A stretch of 64,000 nucleotides of DNA from Labrenzia sp. THAF82 (GTDB lineage Bacteria > Pseudomonadota > Alphaproteobacteria > Rhizobiales > Stappiaceae). Position numbers and translations under genes: made by a program. The stretch is from positions 1,888,501 through 1,952,500 of the forward strand of contig NZ_CP045354.1 of NCBI RefSeq assembly GCF_009363435.1. The letters run 5' to 3'. This document shows, in pieces, positions 17,401 through 24,794 of this stretch. Positions within the stretch are counted from its first letter, which is position 1, and every line of letters begins with the position of its first letter. Below the pieces are notes generated by a model. It did no database searches and was not told the DNA's origin. It worked only from the letters and a program-made list of their open reading frames with translations.

Positions 17401-19422
17401 GTCATCGCCGAACTCGACGGCATTGAAGATATTAACGTCAATGGCCTTGGCGGTGCCGACAACTTTGTTGTGTCCGGCGATTTCACCGGCACTGATCTCG
17501 ATCCGACGACGATCACGATCAATGGCGGCGGCGATGACGATACCGTCGATGCGTCCGACATGACCAGCAGCCACAGCGTCGTGTTCAATGGCAATGGCGG
17601 GGGTGATACTTTCCAATCCGGTGCCGGTGACGACTTCTTTGATGGTGGCGAAGGCTCAGACAGCCTCTCCCTGACCGGTGATGCAGCGGACTATGTCCTG
17701 ACTATAAATGTCGACGGAACAATCACGATCAAGGACACGGTCGACAGCCGGGACGGCGCCGACACGATCACGGACAGCGTTGAGGTCATCAATTTCGATG
17801 ATGTGATGATCACCCTGACACCGCCTGACAGCACCACTTTTCAGAACTATCTAGACGCCCTTGAGGCGGCGATTGGAAGTGGAGGCGCTTCGTCCGATTA
17901 TGTGCGTGTTCTCGAAAGTGGTTCCGATTTGCTCGTTCAATTCAATTCAGCCGGTAACGGCTTGGATGCCGATTTTGCGACCGCATACACCCTGGCGGGC
18001 GCGGCCGACCCGACCATCGTAGCGTTCGCCACCCTTGGCTTCTCATCTGGAGGCGAGACCTACACGATCAATGATGCCGGTCTGCTGGTGACAGTCTCCG
18101 ACCCGATCATTCTCGATCTTGACGGCGATGGCACAGAGCTTCTGGGCGGTCCGGTGGCCTTCGATATTGACGCCGACGGAACAGCTGAGACCATCGGCTG
18201 GGTTGGCCCAGATGATGGCATGCTGGTGGTCGATCTTGACGGGTCCGGAGCCATTGAAAACGGATCGGAAGTGTTCTCCGAAGTTTTCAACGGTGGTTCC
18301 TTTGCGGACTCTCTGGAAGCACTCGCCTCGCTCGATGACAACGGTGACGGCGTGATCGACATTCAAGATGCCGCATTCGGCGACATCAAGGTCTGGCAGG
18401 ATGCCAATTCCGACGGCATCAGCCAGGCGGGTGAACTGCAGAACCTGTCCGAACACGGCATCTCTTCGATCGACGTCGACGCCGCCAGGGCCGAGCGGAC
18501 CGTCGACGGCAACACGGTCTTCGCGGAAGGCACCTACACCAAAGTGGACGGATCTGAGGGCGCCTATGCCGGCGTGAGCTTCCGCGCCGCTAACGATGAT
18601 GTTGCCGACACCGAAGACACCAACCGGCAGTCCGCGGTCATCGCGGCCGGGGTTGCGATAGTGCTCTATACAGCGACCGCGGAAGAGGTTGCAGCAGGCC
18701 TTGCTTCTGTCGATATCAAAGGCGATCCGTCTATCGGCAGTGTCGATATCAGCGAAGACTTCACGGTGACCTACACACCGGTTGAAGGATATGACGGCAA
18801 GGATGCGGTCGAACTTGAGCTGGTCTTTGCCAACGGCACCACCGTGACGCGCTCGATCGAACTGGATGTCCAATCGGACGAAACGGCTCTGACGACCTCT
18901 TCCATTTCCGGGAGCTCAGAGGCGCCCGGAACTGTGGCTGACAACACGAACACGTCCGACGATGACGCTGGCGCACCTGAAGCTGCGGCCACGGTGACTG
19001 TCAGCGGATCCGTCATCACCGGCGACGACGGTCACAACATCCTGGTTGGCACCGACGGTGATGACATTCTCATCGGTGGTCTCGGATCGGACACGCTCAC
19101 AGGTGGCGCTGGTGCTGACACATTCGTGCTCAATTCCCTGGCCGAAGCTGACATCATCACCGACTACCAGTTCGGAGAAGGCGACAAGCTCGACCTCGGC
19201 CAGCTTCTGGCCAATGCCTTTGGTTCAGCGGTCGATGCGGCTGAAAACATCCGCGCCCAACGCGGTGAGAATGGCGAGGTTCGCATCGAAGTCGGCAAGG
19301 AAGGAGATCACGCTTGGCAGGAAGTAGCGACCCTTCAGGACCACGCATCGATTGGCGATACGGTTCGTGTGGTGCTCGACACCGAGGGTACGGAAACAAA
19401 CATTGCCGTCCACGCGGCTTAA
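11452..19422 (+). CDS. Giant type I secreted RTX adhesin-like protein with nested seven-bladed FG-GAP propeller
   Basis: An acidic 2,656-residue protein with no Sec signal peptide. Approximate layout: N-terminal domain and Gly/Asp linker 1-195; four T1SS-143/DUF5801-type repeats 195-945 (ends such as VTVDDDTPVIAG and VVINDDVPDPQ); seven FG-GAP repeats 963-1345 with motifs like FGASVAV, FGVSVDI, FGTSVAI and VGAP; further repeats to about 1640; a parallel beta-helix region 1644-1870 (TIQDAIDNAGTLDGDTILL); RTX nonapeptides near 1890-2080 (LGTGDDAIDTGAGDDTI); Ca-binding Asp-rich segments 2217-2340 (LDLDGDGTELL, DDNGDGVIDIQD); and a C-terminal RTX block with type I target region 2523-2656 (GDDILIGGLGSDTLTGGAGAD). 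Family knowledge: such proteins leave through TolC/HlyB/HlyD-type exporters, fold on Ca2+ outside and act in adhesion or biofilm. No exporter genes are adjacent. The start has no clear ribosome-binding site. Confidence 0.93.
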   Translation: MNEIVQIAQANVSNNANDEPVGGPLVIAHPDAQQSIVTLLASGQLVDFRPILSEDISFIRIGSDLQMIFPDGGMVIIQSFFEGDANSQIALVGEGETLSIDEFTALANLQFADEIQTAAGETTNLATALGGPQGSGQTFEDVSIGDLGDGLGFGDLLTGEAPGGDGAGTDDLLSGEGPESDGSSADETPDLPNSAPVIGGAVEVSLDEANLTDGTDPNGAGDLPLTATGDLGLSFGQNAGTINEISLLFDQDNLPADLTSDGVPLELTFSQNVASPGGEFLTATKTDGSGEIVFTVELIITGDVQDFGGAYEIILYENLDHDGANQGTSLPLLFGFTATDFNGDSASSTLTVTVDDDTPVIAGDILGMVSEEADADTDAFTPATAIGSLGINWGADSWDEGQGTVSDGIDRQVALNVTGGVAVVTTGGTALTSNGEAVLVVITGTNTDGSVTSIEGRTAGDRLVFSLSLDDGSSASDEGSYSFTLHDNVDHLDQTGSGGEDESDALTLSADFTATDSDGDSMTGSFAVVINDDVPDPQLVLLDSTPTRRDPSPGTVRVDETSDGEQHSDNVFDETTGEYDQDVIDLFASILTSAGGVGSDDDLLPFGPIYARDTVIDVDASLDAGADAPIQDQTLELVLVDAAGADSTGPVSSGLYTTGEADTGPGEEIFLFVEGNLIVGRYDAIGATADANDPAAFAIAIEDDGSISIAQYVSLWHDDPDSSDEDIAIGNDSTVNPGSVWAQLTVTDADGDTVSTREDISDRLTFDDDGPDPIEPNPFDPVEVNEADSLETIVSGQLQFDPGADGAVVTNAAVFSDDDGFVIRDDIFLSSFPLIEDTDYLTVGGERVTTDVSTNTATGVITIIGKTETSLQNVFEVVVRPDGSYDFTQLAAFDHPDPGTGDNDPIDLYLDFTVTDGDGDVEGDLTDPLGSEFYEIIRITDDGPELTDVAVTATVDEAGAPVIFDDPAVTSADGFGASVAVFENFLLVGSPRDERNGRDFGDVHLFNLATGDLVHTFDGAGFSRGGFFGGPQFGVSVDIEENLILVGAPFDTQGGPRQGEAHLFDATTGNLITSYDVPLFNGAFRPGEALFGSDVAISGNLLLIGAVGVPDGGTRGGQAYLFDASNPSNPDPSIVIRNPNPSREDRFGDAVDIDGDYLVVSAPSNGTSSGEVHLFDTAGNHILSFTDPSPVNLDNFGIDVAIQGNLVVVGARGDDTTALNGGQAYLYSFDVTDPTAPTSQLLYTFDDPNPVQGGFFGTSVAIDGNQIIIGASARDAGGNEGGRSYVFDATTGDLIQTLEDPTPSSFGRDDLGSSVSIDGNTIAVGAPGDATQGSEVGQVYVFQAGAGSFIATLDLTSTVDFGVDGGGFALQTFAAQDFGALTAGGTQVRIVSDGTTISGFVDDGTTDPDNGTLDDDDTILFTLTLDGTDAVFTLLQQFDHGTDDPIALELGQFIDAVDGDGDAVTLTGLVTVNVADDVPEIVAACVEDGTINADVLLTSSADDNTISGSLGIDFGADDGNNGSNATGDRSATFTDTTTAENNVTVTDGSGTGITLTSNGATVSFDFVNGTLVGYTGADPDANQVFTVSLDDTTVEYTFTLLANLDTLAVSSAAANEINLTFNITATDGDGDSAAGEFSVTVTHTGLVRVFDGTTNALKATYTTIQDAIDNAGTLDGDTILLGPGTYDEDVTVDKDLTILGANEGVSGDDASRGTESVVTGSFTFDTGSEDSTIDGVHILQDASAGTTPGIYVVADDITITNMLIERTGGFANARGVLNETGNADGLDVSNSKISGFTTGIFLNPGSNATITDNVLQDNFVGLANDGADADAISGNSFIDNELEQIGIGVETSGATDVSAIVSTTNTFSGDAPEVSIYDNSAGNDDITGTGFNDQVTLGTGDDAIDTGAGDDTIFWTVGDGRDIVDGGADTDIFDVTGDASADETFFIETVTDYNIRTGLGGLLDADTEIVVSRSLAGPTGASTVIAELDGIEDINVNGLGGADNFVVSGDFTGTDLDPTTITINGGGDDDTVDASDMTSSHSVVFNGNGGGDTFQSGAGDDFFDGGEGSDSLSLTGDAADYVLTINVDGTITIKDTVDSRDGADTITDSVEVINFDDVMITLTPPDSTTFQNYLDALEAAIGSGGASSDYVRVLESGSDLLVQFNSAGNGLDADFATAYTLAGAADPTIVAFATLGFSSGGETYTINDAGLLVTVSDPIILDLDGDGTELLGGPVAFDIDADGTAETIGWVGPDDGMLVVDLDGSGAIENGSEVFSEVFNGGSFADSLEALASLDDNGDGVIDIQDAAFGDIKVWQDANSDGISQAGELQNLSEHGISSIDVDAARAERTVDGNTVFAEGTYTKVDGSEGAYAGVSFRAANDDVADTEDTNRQSAVIAAGVAIVLYTATAEEVAAGLASVDIKGDPSIGSVDISEDFTVTYTPVEGYDGKDAVELELVFANGTTVTRSIELDVQSDETALTTSSISGSSEAPGTVADNTNTSDDDAGAPEAAATVTVSGSVITGDDGHNILVGTDGDDILIGGLGSDTLTGGAGADTFVLNSLAEADIITDYQFGEGDKLDLGQLLANAFGSAVDAAENIRAQRGENGEVRIEVGKEGDHAWQEVATLQDHASIGDTVRVVLDTEGTETNIAVHAA

Positions 19423-19884
19423 GACGGCATCATGGGCTCCGGAATTATTTGCAACGCTGATCAGTCTCTTCGAGTGGTCAAATTGGATTGTCAATGCTTG
19501 CACGAGTCAGCACTCGCACCCTTTATGGATCGGATTAGTTCGATTTCGCGGGTTAGAGACGTTTAATTTGCAAAATCGCTCGACGCGTTTGTCTGCCACC
19601 TTTCAATCGACAGCTCTGCGTGAAACCGCGGTGCGCCTGACTGCGTCAATCGATCTCCAAATGCTGCTATCGGTTGCTAAAGCGTTGCCCTCCGAAGCCA
19701 GGAGAGCATCTGGGATTTAGTCCAGATCAAATCTACGGCTAAGTTTCGGAGCAATGGTCAGGGTTTGGAGACAGAAGTGTCGGTCTGCAAACCCATGGTT
19801 CTTGCATTCGCAGGCTGGAAAATTGTGGGGTTCAGATCTGTTTCATTTGTTTTGACGAAAACAGTGGCGTGGGCTAGAGGAGGT
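19423..19884. other. Intergenic stretch before the FMN riboswitch
   Basis: About 460 bases between the giant gene and the riboswitch. No gene, tRNA or convincing terminator was found. The end of this stretch must carry the promoter of the riboswitch transcript. Confidence 0.4.
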
Positions 19885-20015
19885 GGACTCTCAGTGCTGG
19901 GTGAAATTTTCCACTGGCGGCAATATACCGCGAGCGCGACCCGGTTCGAGTGAACCAAAAGAAACCGAGGAAATTTAGGGACTTACGGTGATAGTCTGTA
20001 TGGGAGAGAATGGTG
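19885..20015 (+). ncRNA. FMN riboswitch (RFN element)
   Basis: The conserved RFN blocks are present in order. They are CTCAG...GGGTGAAATT with CCACTGGCGG (19888-19920), CCGCGAGCG (near 19928), an AACCGAGGAAATTT block (near 19964), and ACGGTGATAGTC plus ATGGGAGAGAATGG (19985-20013). This is the six-stem FMN-sensing aptamer. It lies about 65 bases before the lumazine synthase start. The short remaining leader has no clear terminator hairpin, so control of translation initiation is more likely, as an inference. Confidence 0.95.
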
Positions 20016-20080
20016 TAATCAAGCACAGGCCTGATTGTTTAGATGCCATGAGATCCTGTAAATTGATAGGTTAGATAACA

Positions 20081-20539
20081 ATGACAAAACCCCCAAAGTT
20101 CGCCTTTCTCAAAGCGCGCTGGCATGCAGAAATCGTCGATCAAGCTCTCATTGGGTTCCAGGAAAGACTTGATGAGTCCGGCGTAGACGCAAAGCTCTCG
20201 GTTTTTGACGTTCCAGGCGCGTTCGAGTTGCCGCTGCTTGCGCAAAAGCTGGCGGAAACCGGCGAATATGATGCGATAGCGGCTGCTGCTCTTGTCGTTG
20301 ATGGCGGCATCTACCGGCATGATTTCGTGGCAGCTGCTGTCGTTACAGGCCTGATGGATGTCGGATTGAAAACCGGCGTTCCTATTCTGTCAGTGTCCCT
20401 GACACCACACAATTTCCAGCCAACCGACGACCATATCAATTTCTTCGCTGAGCATTTCGTCAAGAAAGGACGAGAAGCGGCCGATTCCGCCCTGGACATT
20501 GTGAAGCTCTATCAGGATCTGGACACACCTGCCGCGTAA
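20081..20539 (+). CDS. ribH2: 6,7-dimethyl-8-ribityllumazine synthase, type II
   Basis: A 152-residue cytoplasmic enzyme that condenses 5-amino-6-ribitylaminouracil with 3,4-dihydroxy-2-butanone 4-phosphate, the penultimate step of riboflavin synthesis. Diagnostic segments are ARWHAEIVDQAL near the N-terminus, VPGAFELPLLAQKL (near residues 45-58), LVVDGGIYRHDFVAAAV (near residues 72-88, with the catalytic His) and LTPHNFQ. The GGIYRHDFV form, with Tyr-Arg, and the 150-160 length are typical of the decameric type II enzymes known from Brucella and Mesorhizobium. It stands alone, away from other rib genes, directly behind an FMN riboswitch. The 3' end faces an SDR gene 28 bases away. Confidence 0.93.
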   Translation: MTKPPKFAFLKARWHAEIVDQALIGFQERLDESGVDAKLSVFDVPGAFELPLLAQKLAETGEYDAIAAAALVVDGGIYRHDFVAAAVVTGLMDVGLKTGVPILSVSLTPHNFQPTDDHINFFAEHFVKKGREAADSALDIVKLYQDLDTPAA

Positions 20540-20567
20540 GTTGCCGTGTGATTTTTGCCTTTGAGCA

Positions 20568-21344
20568 TCAGGACATGATTAAGCCGCCGTCCACGTTGAT
20601 TGTCTGGCCGGTAATGTAGGTGGCGTCCTTGCTTGCAAGGAATGCTACCAGACCGGCCACGTCACTTCCTTCGCCAGCGCGCTTCATCGGGATATTGTTC
20701 TGAACCCAGTTCTCCATCAATTCGCCGGGTCCGAAATTGCCAAGCATCTTGCCCCAGATCCGATCGTTGTAGTCCCACATGTCGGTTCGGATGATGCCAG
20801 GGCAGATGGCGTTCACCGTGATGGCTTCAAGTGCAACTTCCTTGGCAAGGCTTTGGGTCAGCCCCATAACGCCGAATTTCGAAGCAGCATAATGTGGTGT
20901 GTAGATGAACCCGTCGCGGGCCTGTCCCGAGGCGGTGTTGATCAACCGTCCACCGTTGCCCGACGCCCGCATGTGGCGGATGGCCTCCTGACAGCACAGG
21001 AAAACACCTTTGGTGTTCACCTCCATCGTCGCATCCCAGTCCCGCTCGGTCAGATCCTCAACCTTGGCTATGGTGATAATGCCGGCGTTTTGAACAGACA
21101 CGTCAGTCCCGCCGAATTCACTCTTGGCAAATTCGTAGAGTGCCGCGACCTGCTCCTTGTCAGTTACGTCGCAGACAAAGCCCCGGGTGTTCGGACCAAG
21201 TTTGGTTGCTGCCTCCATCACCTGGTCTTCGACGGAAGCGATGACGACATTCGCGCCCTCGGACACGAAGCGCTCAGCAATGGAATATCCGATCCCTTTG
21301 TTGCCACCTGTGATGACCACGCTTTTGCCCGCAAATCTGTCCAT
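20568..21344 (-). CDS. SDR-family sugar/polyol dehydrogenase
   Basis: A 258-residue NAD(P)-dependent short-chain dehydrogenase. The cofactor motif TGGNKGIG is near residues 12-19, NAG is near residue 90, and the catalytic Tyr and Lys are in YAASK (near residue 155). The C-terminus INVDGGL is typical of classical SDRs. The sequence resembles polyol 2-dehydrogenases and acetoin-reductase-type SDRs; the substrate cannot be fixed. Its ATG overlaps the stop of the SorC-type regulator (TAATG), so the two are translationally coupled. The operon context (kinase, transketolase, sugar ABC importer) makes oxidation of an alditol to a ketose a likely role. Confidence 0.88.
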   Translation of the reverse strand: MDRFAGKSVVITGGNKGIGYSIAERFVSEGANVVIASVEDQVMEAATKLGPNTRGFVCDVTDKEQVAALYEFAKSEFGGTDVSVQNAGIITIAKVEDLTERDWDATMEVNTKGVFLCCQEAIRHMRASGNGGRLINTASGQARDGFIYTPHYAASKFGVMGLTQSLAKEVALEAITVNAICPGIIRTDMWDYNDRIWGKMLGNFGPGELMENWVQNNIPMKRAGEGSDVAGLVAFLASKDATYITGQTINVDGGLIMS

Positions 21345-22327
21345 TACATCTGCTCCGATAAGGTCTGATCTTGGGCGTCAGATACCAGACGCCCAGCTGT
21401 GAATTTGTCTGTCACGAGAAGGTCTATGACACCGGCCTTCAATGCGCCTTGGATGGCGTGGGTTTTGGACTGTCCGCCGGCAAGCGCAATCACCCTGTCG
21501 ATCCGGGCAAGCTCGTCCAAGGTCATGCCGATGACACGTTCGTCGAGAGGTGTTTTCACCGGATTTCCATCAATGTCGAAGAACCGCAGGCTGACGTCAC
21601 CAACCCCGCCCGCCTCCTTCACTGCGGCGAGTTCTCGCGTGGAGAATACGTTGCCGCTGCGTGCCAGCATACTGGAAGGTTCTACCGCGCCGATGCCTAC
21701 AATTGCGAGGGTGACTTTCTCAAAAAGATCCATTGTTTCGCGCACATAGGAGTCCCCCGATAGAACAAGTTTGGCTTCGCGCGATTGTGCAACACCCGGG
21801 GCACTCAACAGAGATGCCTCGGCACCTGTGAGCTTGGCCAAGCGGGTCGTAAGTTGGTTGGCGTGGATCTGGACTGTGGGGTCGCCCATGCCGCCGAGTG
21901 TCTGCACGACAAATTTCGCCTTGCCGGATTTCATTGGATGAATGTTGTCCACCATCTTTAAAATCGTTTCAGACCAGCTTGAAACACCGATGATTTCGCC
22001 TGGCTGCAACGTTGCCTCAACAAAGTGCGCCGCTGCCTCGCCAATCCGCGCCATGATCGCACCGTCTCTGTCTTCTGAACACTCGACGACGATTGCTTCG
22101 GACAGACCGAATTTGCTGCGTAGACCCGCTTCCAGATCAGCATAAGTGCCGGAAGGAGCCACAACAGTGGTGCGCACGATTTCCTCTTCCTGCGCACGTT
22201 TCAACATTCGCGAAATCGTAGCCTGCGAGATCCTGAGATGATTAGCGATATCGGCTTGGCGTTGATTTTCCACGTGGTACATCTGAGCAACGCGCGCAAT
22301 CATTCGAAGTTCGTTTAGCCGGGACAT
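21344..22327 (-). CDS. SorC/DeoR-type sugar-responsive transcriptional regulator
   Basis: A 327-residue regulator. The N-terminal HTH is at about residues 20-42 (NQRQADIANHLRISQATISR) and the large C-terminal sugar-phosphate-binding domain of the SorC family spans about residues 60-315 (GVSSWSETILKMV, VGIGAVEPSSML, VIALAGGQSKTHAIQGAL). SorC proteins typically bind phosphorylated sugars as tetramers and control adjacent catabolic operons. A perfect palindrome sits 24 bases upstream of the start codon, and related palindromes lie in the divergent promoter region at 25.6-25.8 kb, pointing to autoregulation and control of the whole locus. Confidence 0.92.
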   Translation of the reverse strand: MSRLNELRMIARVAQMYHVENQRQADIANHLRISQATISRMLKRAQEEEIVRTTVVAPSGTYADLEAGLRSKFGLSEAIVVECSEDRDGAIMARIGEAAAHFVEATLQPGEIIGVSSWSETILKMVDNIHPMKSGKAKFVVQTLGGMGDPTVQIHANQLTTRLAKLTGAEASLLSAPGVAQSREAKLVLSGDSYVRETMDLFEKVTLAIVGIGAVEPSSMLARSGNVFSTRELAAVKEAGGVGDVSLRFFDIDGNPVKTPLDERVIGMTLDELARIDRVIALAGGQSKTHAIQGALKAGVIDLLVTDKFTAGRLVSDAQDQTLSEQM

Positions 22328-22350
22328 TCGGTGGACCTTTTGAGGACAGA

Positions 22351-22370
22351 TAGTGAATATTTATTCACTA
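22351..22370. promoter_or_regulatory. Candidate SorC-type operator 1
   Basis: TAGTGAATA-TT-TATTCACTA is a perfect 9-bp palindrome with a 2-base centre. It lies in front of the regulator gene and covers the stop codon of the upstream kinase. It shares ATATTTATTCA with the site at 25765-25790. Confidence 0.7.
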
Positions 22371-23831
22371 CAACCGGAGTGTTGTGCGTGCAATGGCATC
22401 TCGCCATTCAGCACGTAATTCCTTTCTTTCCCTGTTCGTAATCCCTACCTCGATGGGTTGGTCATGAGACATTAGGCTTCTCAACGCATGCAGATCAGGC
22501 CAAAAACCTGTGGCGAGACCGGCAAGGTATGCCGCGCCGACGGCCGACGTTTCAGAATTCTTGCAAGGCGTTACCGGGTGCGAAATCAAGTCGGCCACCA
22601 ATTGCATCAGGAAGCCGTTTTCGCTCGGGCCTCCATCGACAAAAAGCCTTCCTACATTCTTTCCTGCTTCTGAGATGACATCAAAAATGTCAGCTACCTG
22701 ATGAGCCATGCTATCTGCTGCGGCCCTGGCGATATGAGCAGGCTCAGACACAAATGACAGGCCGGAGATCAGTGCACGTGCCTGCGCGTCCCAGTGAGGC
22801 GCCCCAAGGCCAACATGGGCCGGCACCAGGCAGACGCCATTGGCGCTCTCGACAGTATGCGCCAGGTTGAGCAGTTCATCCACATTCTCTAAACCCAGGA
22901 TTTTCGCCGCCCAGGGAAAAACCGACGCACTGACCAGAATGTTGCCTTCAAGAGCATAGGTCGCCTGGCCGTCAAGTGACCATGCGATGGTCGTCGTCAG
23001 TCCCTTCGGTGGCAAAACAAATTCAGGGATCGTGGTCATGATCGACGAGCCTGTGCCGAAGGTGACTTTGCCGTCGCCATGTTCGAATGCGCCGTGGCCA
23101 AACAGGGCAGCATGTGAATCGCCGATGGCAGAAGAAATAGGAATGCCCTCAGGCAACACGCCAACATCCCGGGTTTCACCAAAGACATGGGCGGAATCCC
23201 GAACTTCAGGCAGTGAAGCCGGGTTTACACCGAACAAATTGCAAAGACCGTCGTCCCATTTACCCAGAGCAAGATTATACAGTTGTGTGCGCGCTGCATT
23301 TGAACGGTCGGTGGCATGTACGCGACCGCCCGAAAACTGCCAGATCAGCCAGCTGTCCACCGTACCAATACAGATATCTTCGATGCCTGCTGCGTGATGC
23401 TCCAGAAGCCAGGCAATTTTTGTTGGCGGAAACAGTGGATCTAGCGGCAAACCGGTGCGTGCGATCACCTCCGTTTCATGCCCCGCTGCTTTCAGGTCTG
23501 CACAAATTGCTGATGTTCTGCGGCATTGCCAGGTCAATACCGGCCCAAGTGGCGCACCCGACTTGCGATCCCAAATCAGAATCGATTCACGCTGATTGGA
23601 AATCCCGAGGGCGAGTACACTGGCGTCTGGAGCTTGGTCGAGGCATTCCGAGATCGCGTCTTGAGTTGCAGTCCATATCGACAAAGCATCCTGTTGAACC
23701 CATCCCGATTGAGGATGCTGGATCGGCACCGGCGCAGTTCCTGAAGCGATTATCTCTCCGGATAGCGACACAAGCACGGCTTTGGAATTCGTCGTACCTT
23801 CGTCAATCGCAAGAATGACATCACGCGACAC
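22368..23831 (-). CDS. FGGY-family carbohydrate kinase
   Basis: A 487-residue two-domain kinase of the xylulokinase/glycerol kinase family. Visible family elements are the N-terminal phosphate loop DEGTTNSKAVLV (near residues 8-19), SNQRES and WDRKSG (near 98-113), IGDSHAALFGHG (near 244), FGTGSSIMTT (near 264), GAPHWDAQARA (near 345) and DGGPSENGFLM (near 400). The N-terminal part resembles glycerol-kinase-like members more than classical XylB. It is the third gene after the two transketolase subunits, 3 bases behind the beta subunit. A pentulose, tetrulose or branched ketose phosphorylated at its terminal carbon would suit the following transketolase; the substrate is not readable. Confidence 0.9.
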   Translation of the reverse strand: MSRDVILAIDEGTTNSKAVLVSLSGEIIASGTAPVPIQHPQSGWVQQDALSIWTATQDAISECLDQAPDASVLALGISNQRESILIWDRKSGAPLGPVLTWQCRRTSAICADLKAAGHETEVIARTGLPLDPLFPPTKIAWLLEHHAAGIEDICIGTVDSWLIWQFSGGRVHATDRSNAARTQLYNLALGKWDDGLCNLFGVNPASLPEVRDSAHVFGETRDVGVLPEGIPISSAIGDSHAALFGHGAFEHGDGKVTFGTGSSIMTTIPEFVLPPKGLTTTIAWSLDGQATYALEGNILVSASVFPWAAKILGLENVDELLNLAHTVESANGVCLVPAHVGLGAPHWDAQARALISGLSFVSEPAHIARAAADSMAHQVADIFDVISEAGKNVGRLFVDGGPSENGFLMQLVADLISHPVTPCKNSETSAVGAAYLAGLATGFWPDLHALRSLMSHDQPIEVGITNRERKELRAEWRDAIARTTLRL

Positions 23832-23834
23832 GGC

Positions 23835-24794
23835 CTATCCTTTGCGCTTCAACAGATCAGCGGTACTTCCGGCAATACCCTCTGGTGACATTCCGAATTC
23901 GTCCAGCAGAAAATTGGCTGACCCTGTGGGCGCAAAGATACCCGGAACGCCAAGGCGTTTCATAGGAACCGGGCATTCGTCCACGACAACCTCTGCGACT
24001 GCACTGCCAAGCCCGCCATACACCGTATGCTCTTCGCATGTGACAATGGCACCGGTCTCGGTAGCTGCATTGACGATTGACGTAGTATCGATTGGGCGCA
24101 CCGTGGCCATATTCAAAACGCGCGCCGATATCCCTTGCAAGTCGAGCATTTCCGCCGCAATCATCGCCCGATAAGTCAAAGTTCCGTTGGCGATGATGGT
24201 CACGTCCGAGCCACTGCGCAGCAGATTGGCTTGCCCTGGTTTAAAAACGTGATCTTCCGGGAACAGGTCCGGCACGCCAACTCTGCTCAGACGCAGGAAA
24301 AGACCACCTTGATAGTCTGCAGCCCATTTGATGGCCGCAGCTGTTTCATTTCGGTCTGCTGGCGCAACCACAGGGACATTGGGGAGGGCACGCACCCAGG
24401 CAAAATCTTCAATCGAGTGGTGTGTGGCGCCCAGTTCACCATAGGCAAGACCGGAGCTGATGCCGACCAGTTTCACATTCGCTTCAGAGTAGGCGACGTC
24501 TGCTTTGATCTGTTCCAGCGCACGACCGGTCAGAAACGGTGATGCGGCGCAAACGAACGGTATCTTTCCGCCATTTGCAAGTCCGGCACCGACACCAACC
24601 ATGTTCTGTTCGGCGATGCCGACATTGATCAATCGGTCCGGAAATTTGTCACGAAATCCTGCAAGTTTGGACGATCCAACTGAATCGTTGCATACTGCAA
24701 CAATGTGTTCATTGGCTGCTCCCAGTTGTTCCAGTGCTCCGACAAACGCATCCCGGCAGTCATGCAATTTGGCTGTATCGAAGGTTGCATTCAT
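23835..24794 (-). CDS. Split transketolase, C-terminal subunit
   Basis: A 319-residue subunit with the pyrimidine-binding and C-terminal domains of transketolase. The catalytic glutamate lies in INVGIAEQNMVGVGAGLANG (near residues 56-75), followed by the transketolase His/Asp region (THHSIEDFAWVRALPNVPV) and the C-terminal CEEHTVYGGLGSAVAE. Together with the adjacent alpha subunit it makes one complete transketolase of about 590 residues. The genes overlap by 4 bases. Split transketolases are common in accessory carbohydrate operons, where they cleave a specialised ketose phosphate rather than serve the pentose phosphate cycle. Confidence 0.92.
   Translation of the reverse strand: MNATFDTAKLHDCRDAFVGALEQLGAANEHIVAVCNDSVGSSKLAGFRDKFPDRLINVGIAEQNMVGVGAGLANGGKIPFVCAASPFLTGRALEQIKADVAYSEANVKLVGISSGLAYGELGATHHSIEDFAWVRALPNVPVVAPADRNETAAAIKWAADYQGGLFLRLSRVGVPDLFPEDHVFKPGQANLLRSGSDVTIIANGTLTYRAMIAAEMLDLQGISARVLNMATVRPIDTTSIVNAATETGAIVTCEEHTVYGGLGSAVAEVVVDECPVPMKRLGVPGIFAPTGSANFLLDEFGMSPEGIAGSTADLLKRKG

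Noticed and set aside
16822-17616. Reverse-strand open frames inside the giant RTX gene (also 12448-13152, 14236-14805 and 18043-18873)
   Set aside because: These are mirror frames of Asp/Gly/Thr-rich repeats; no start signals and no known motifs.
12030-17820. Repeated short DNA motifs in the giant gene that could suggest a CRISPR or satellite array
   Set aside because: The repeats are protein-level (Asp/Gly-rich repeats with varying DNA), in one open frame, without constant spacer length.
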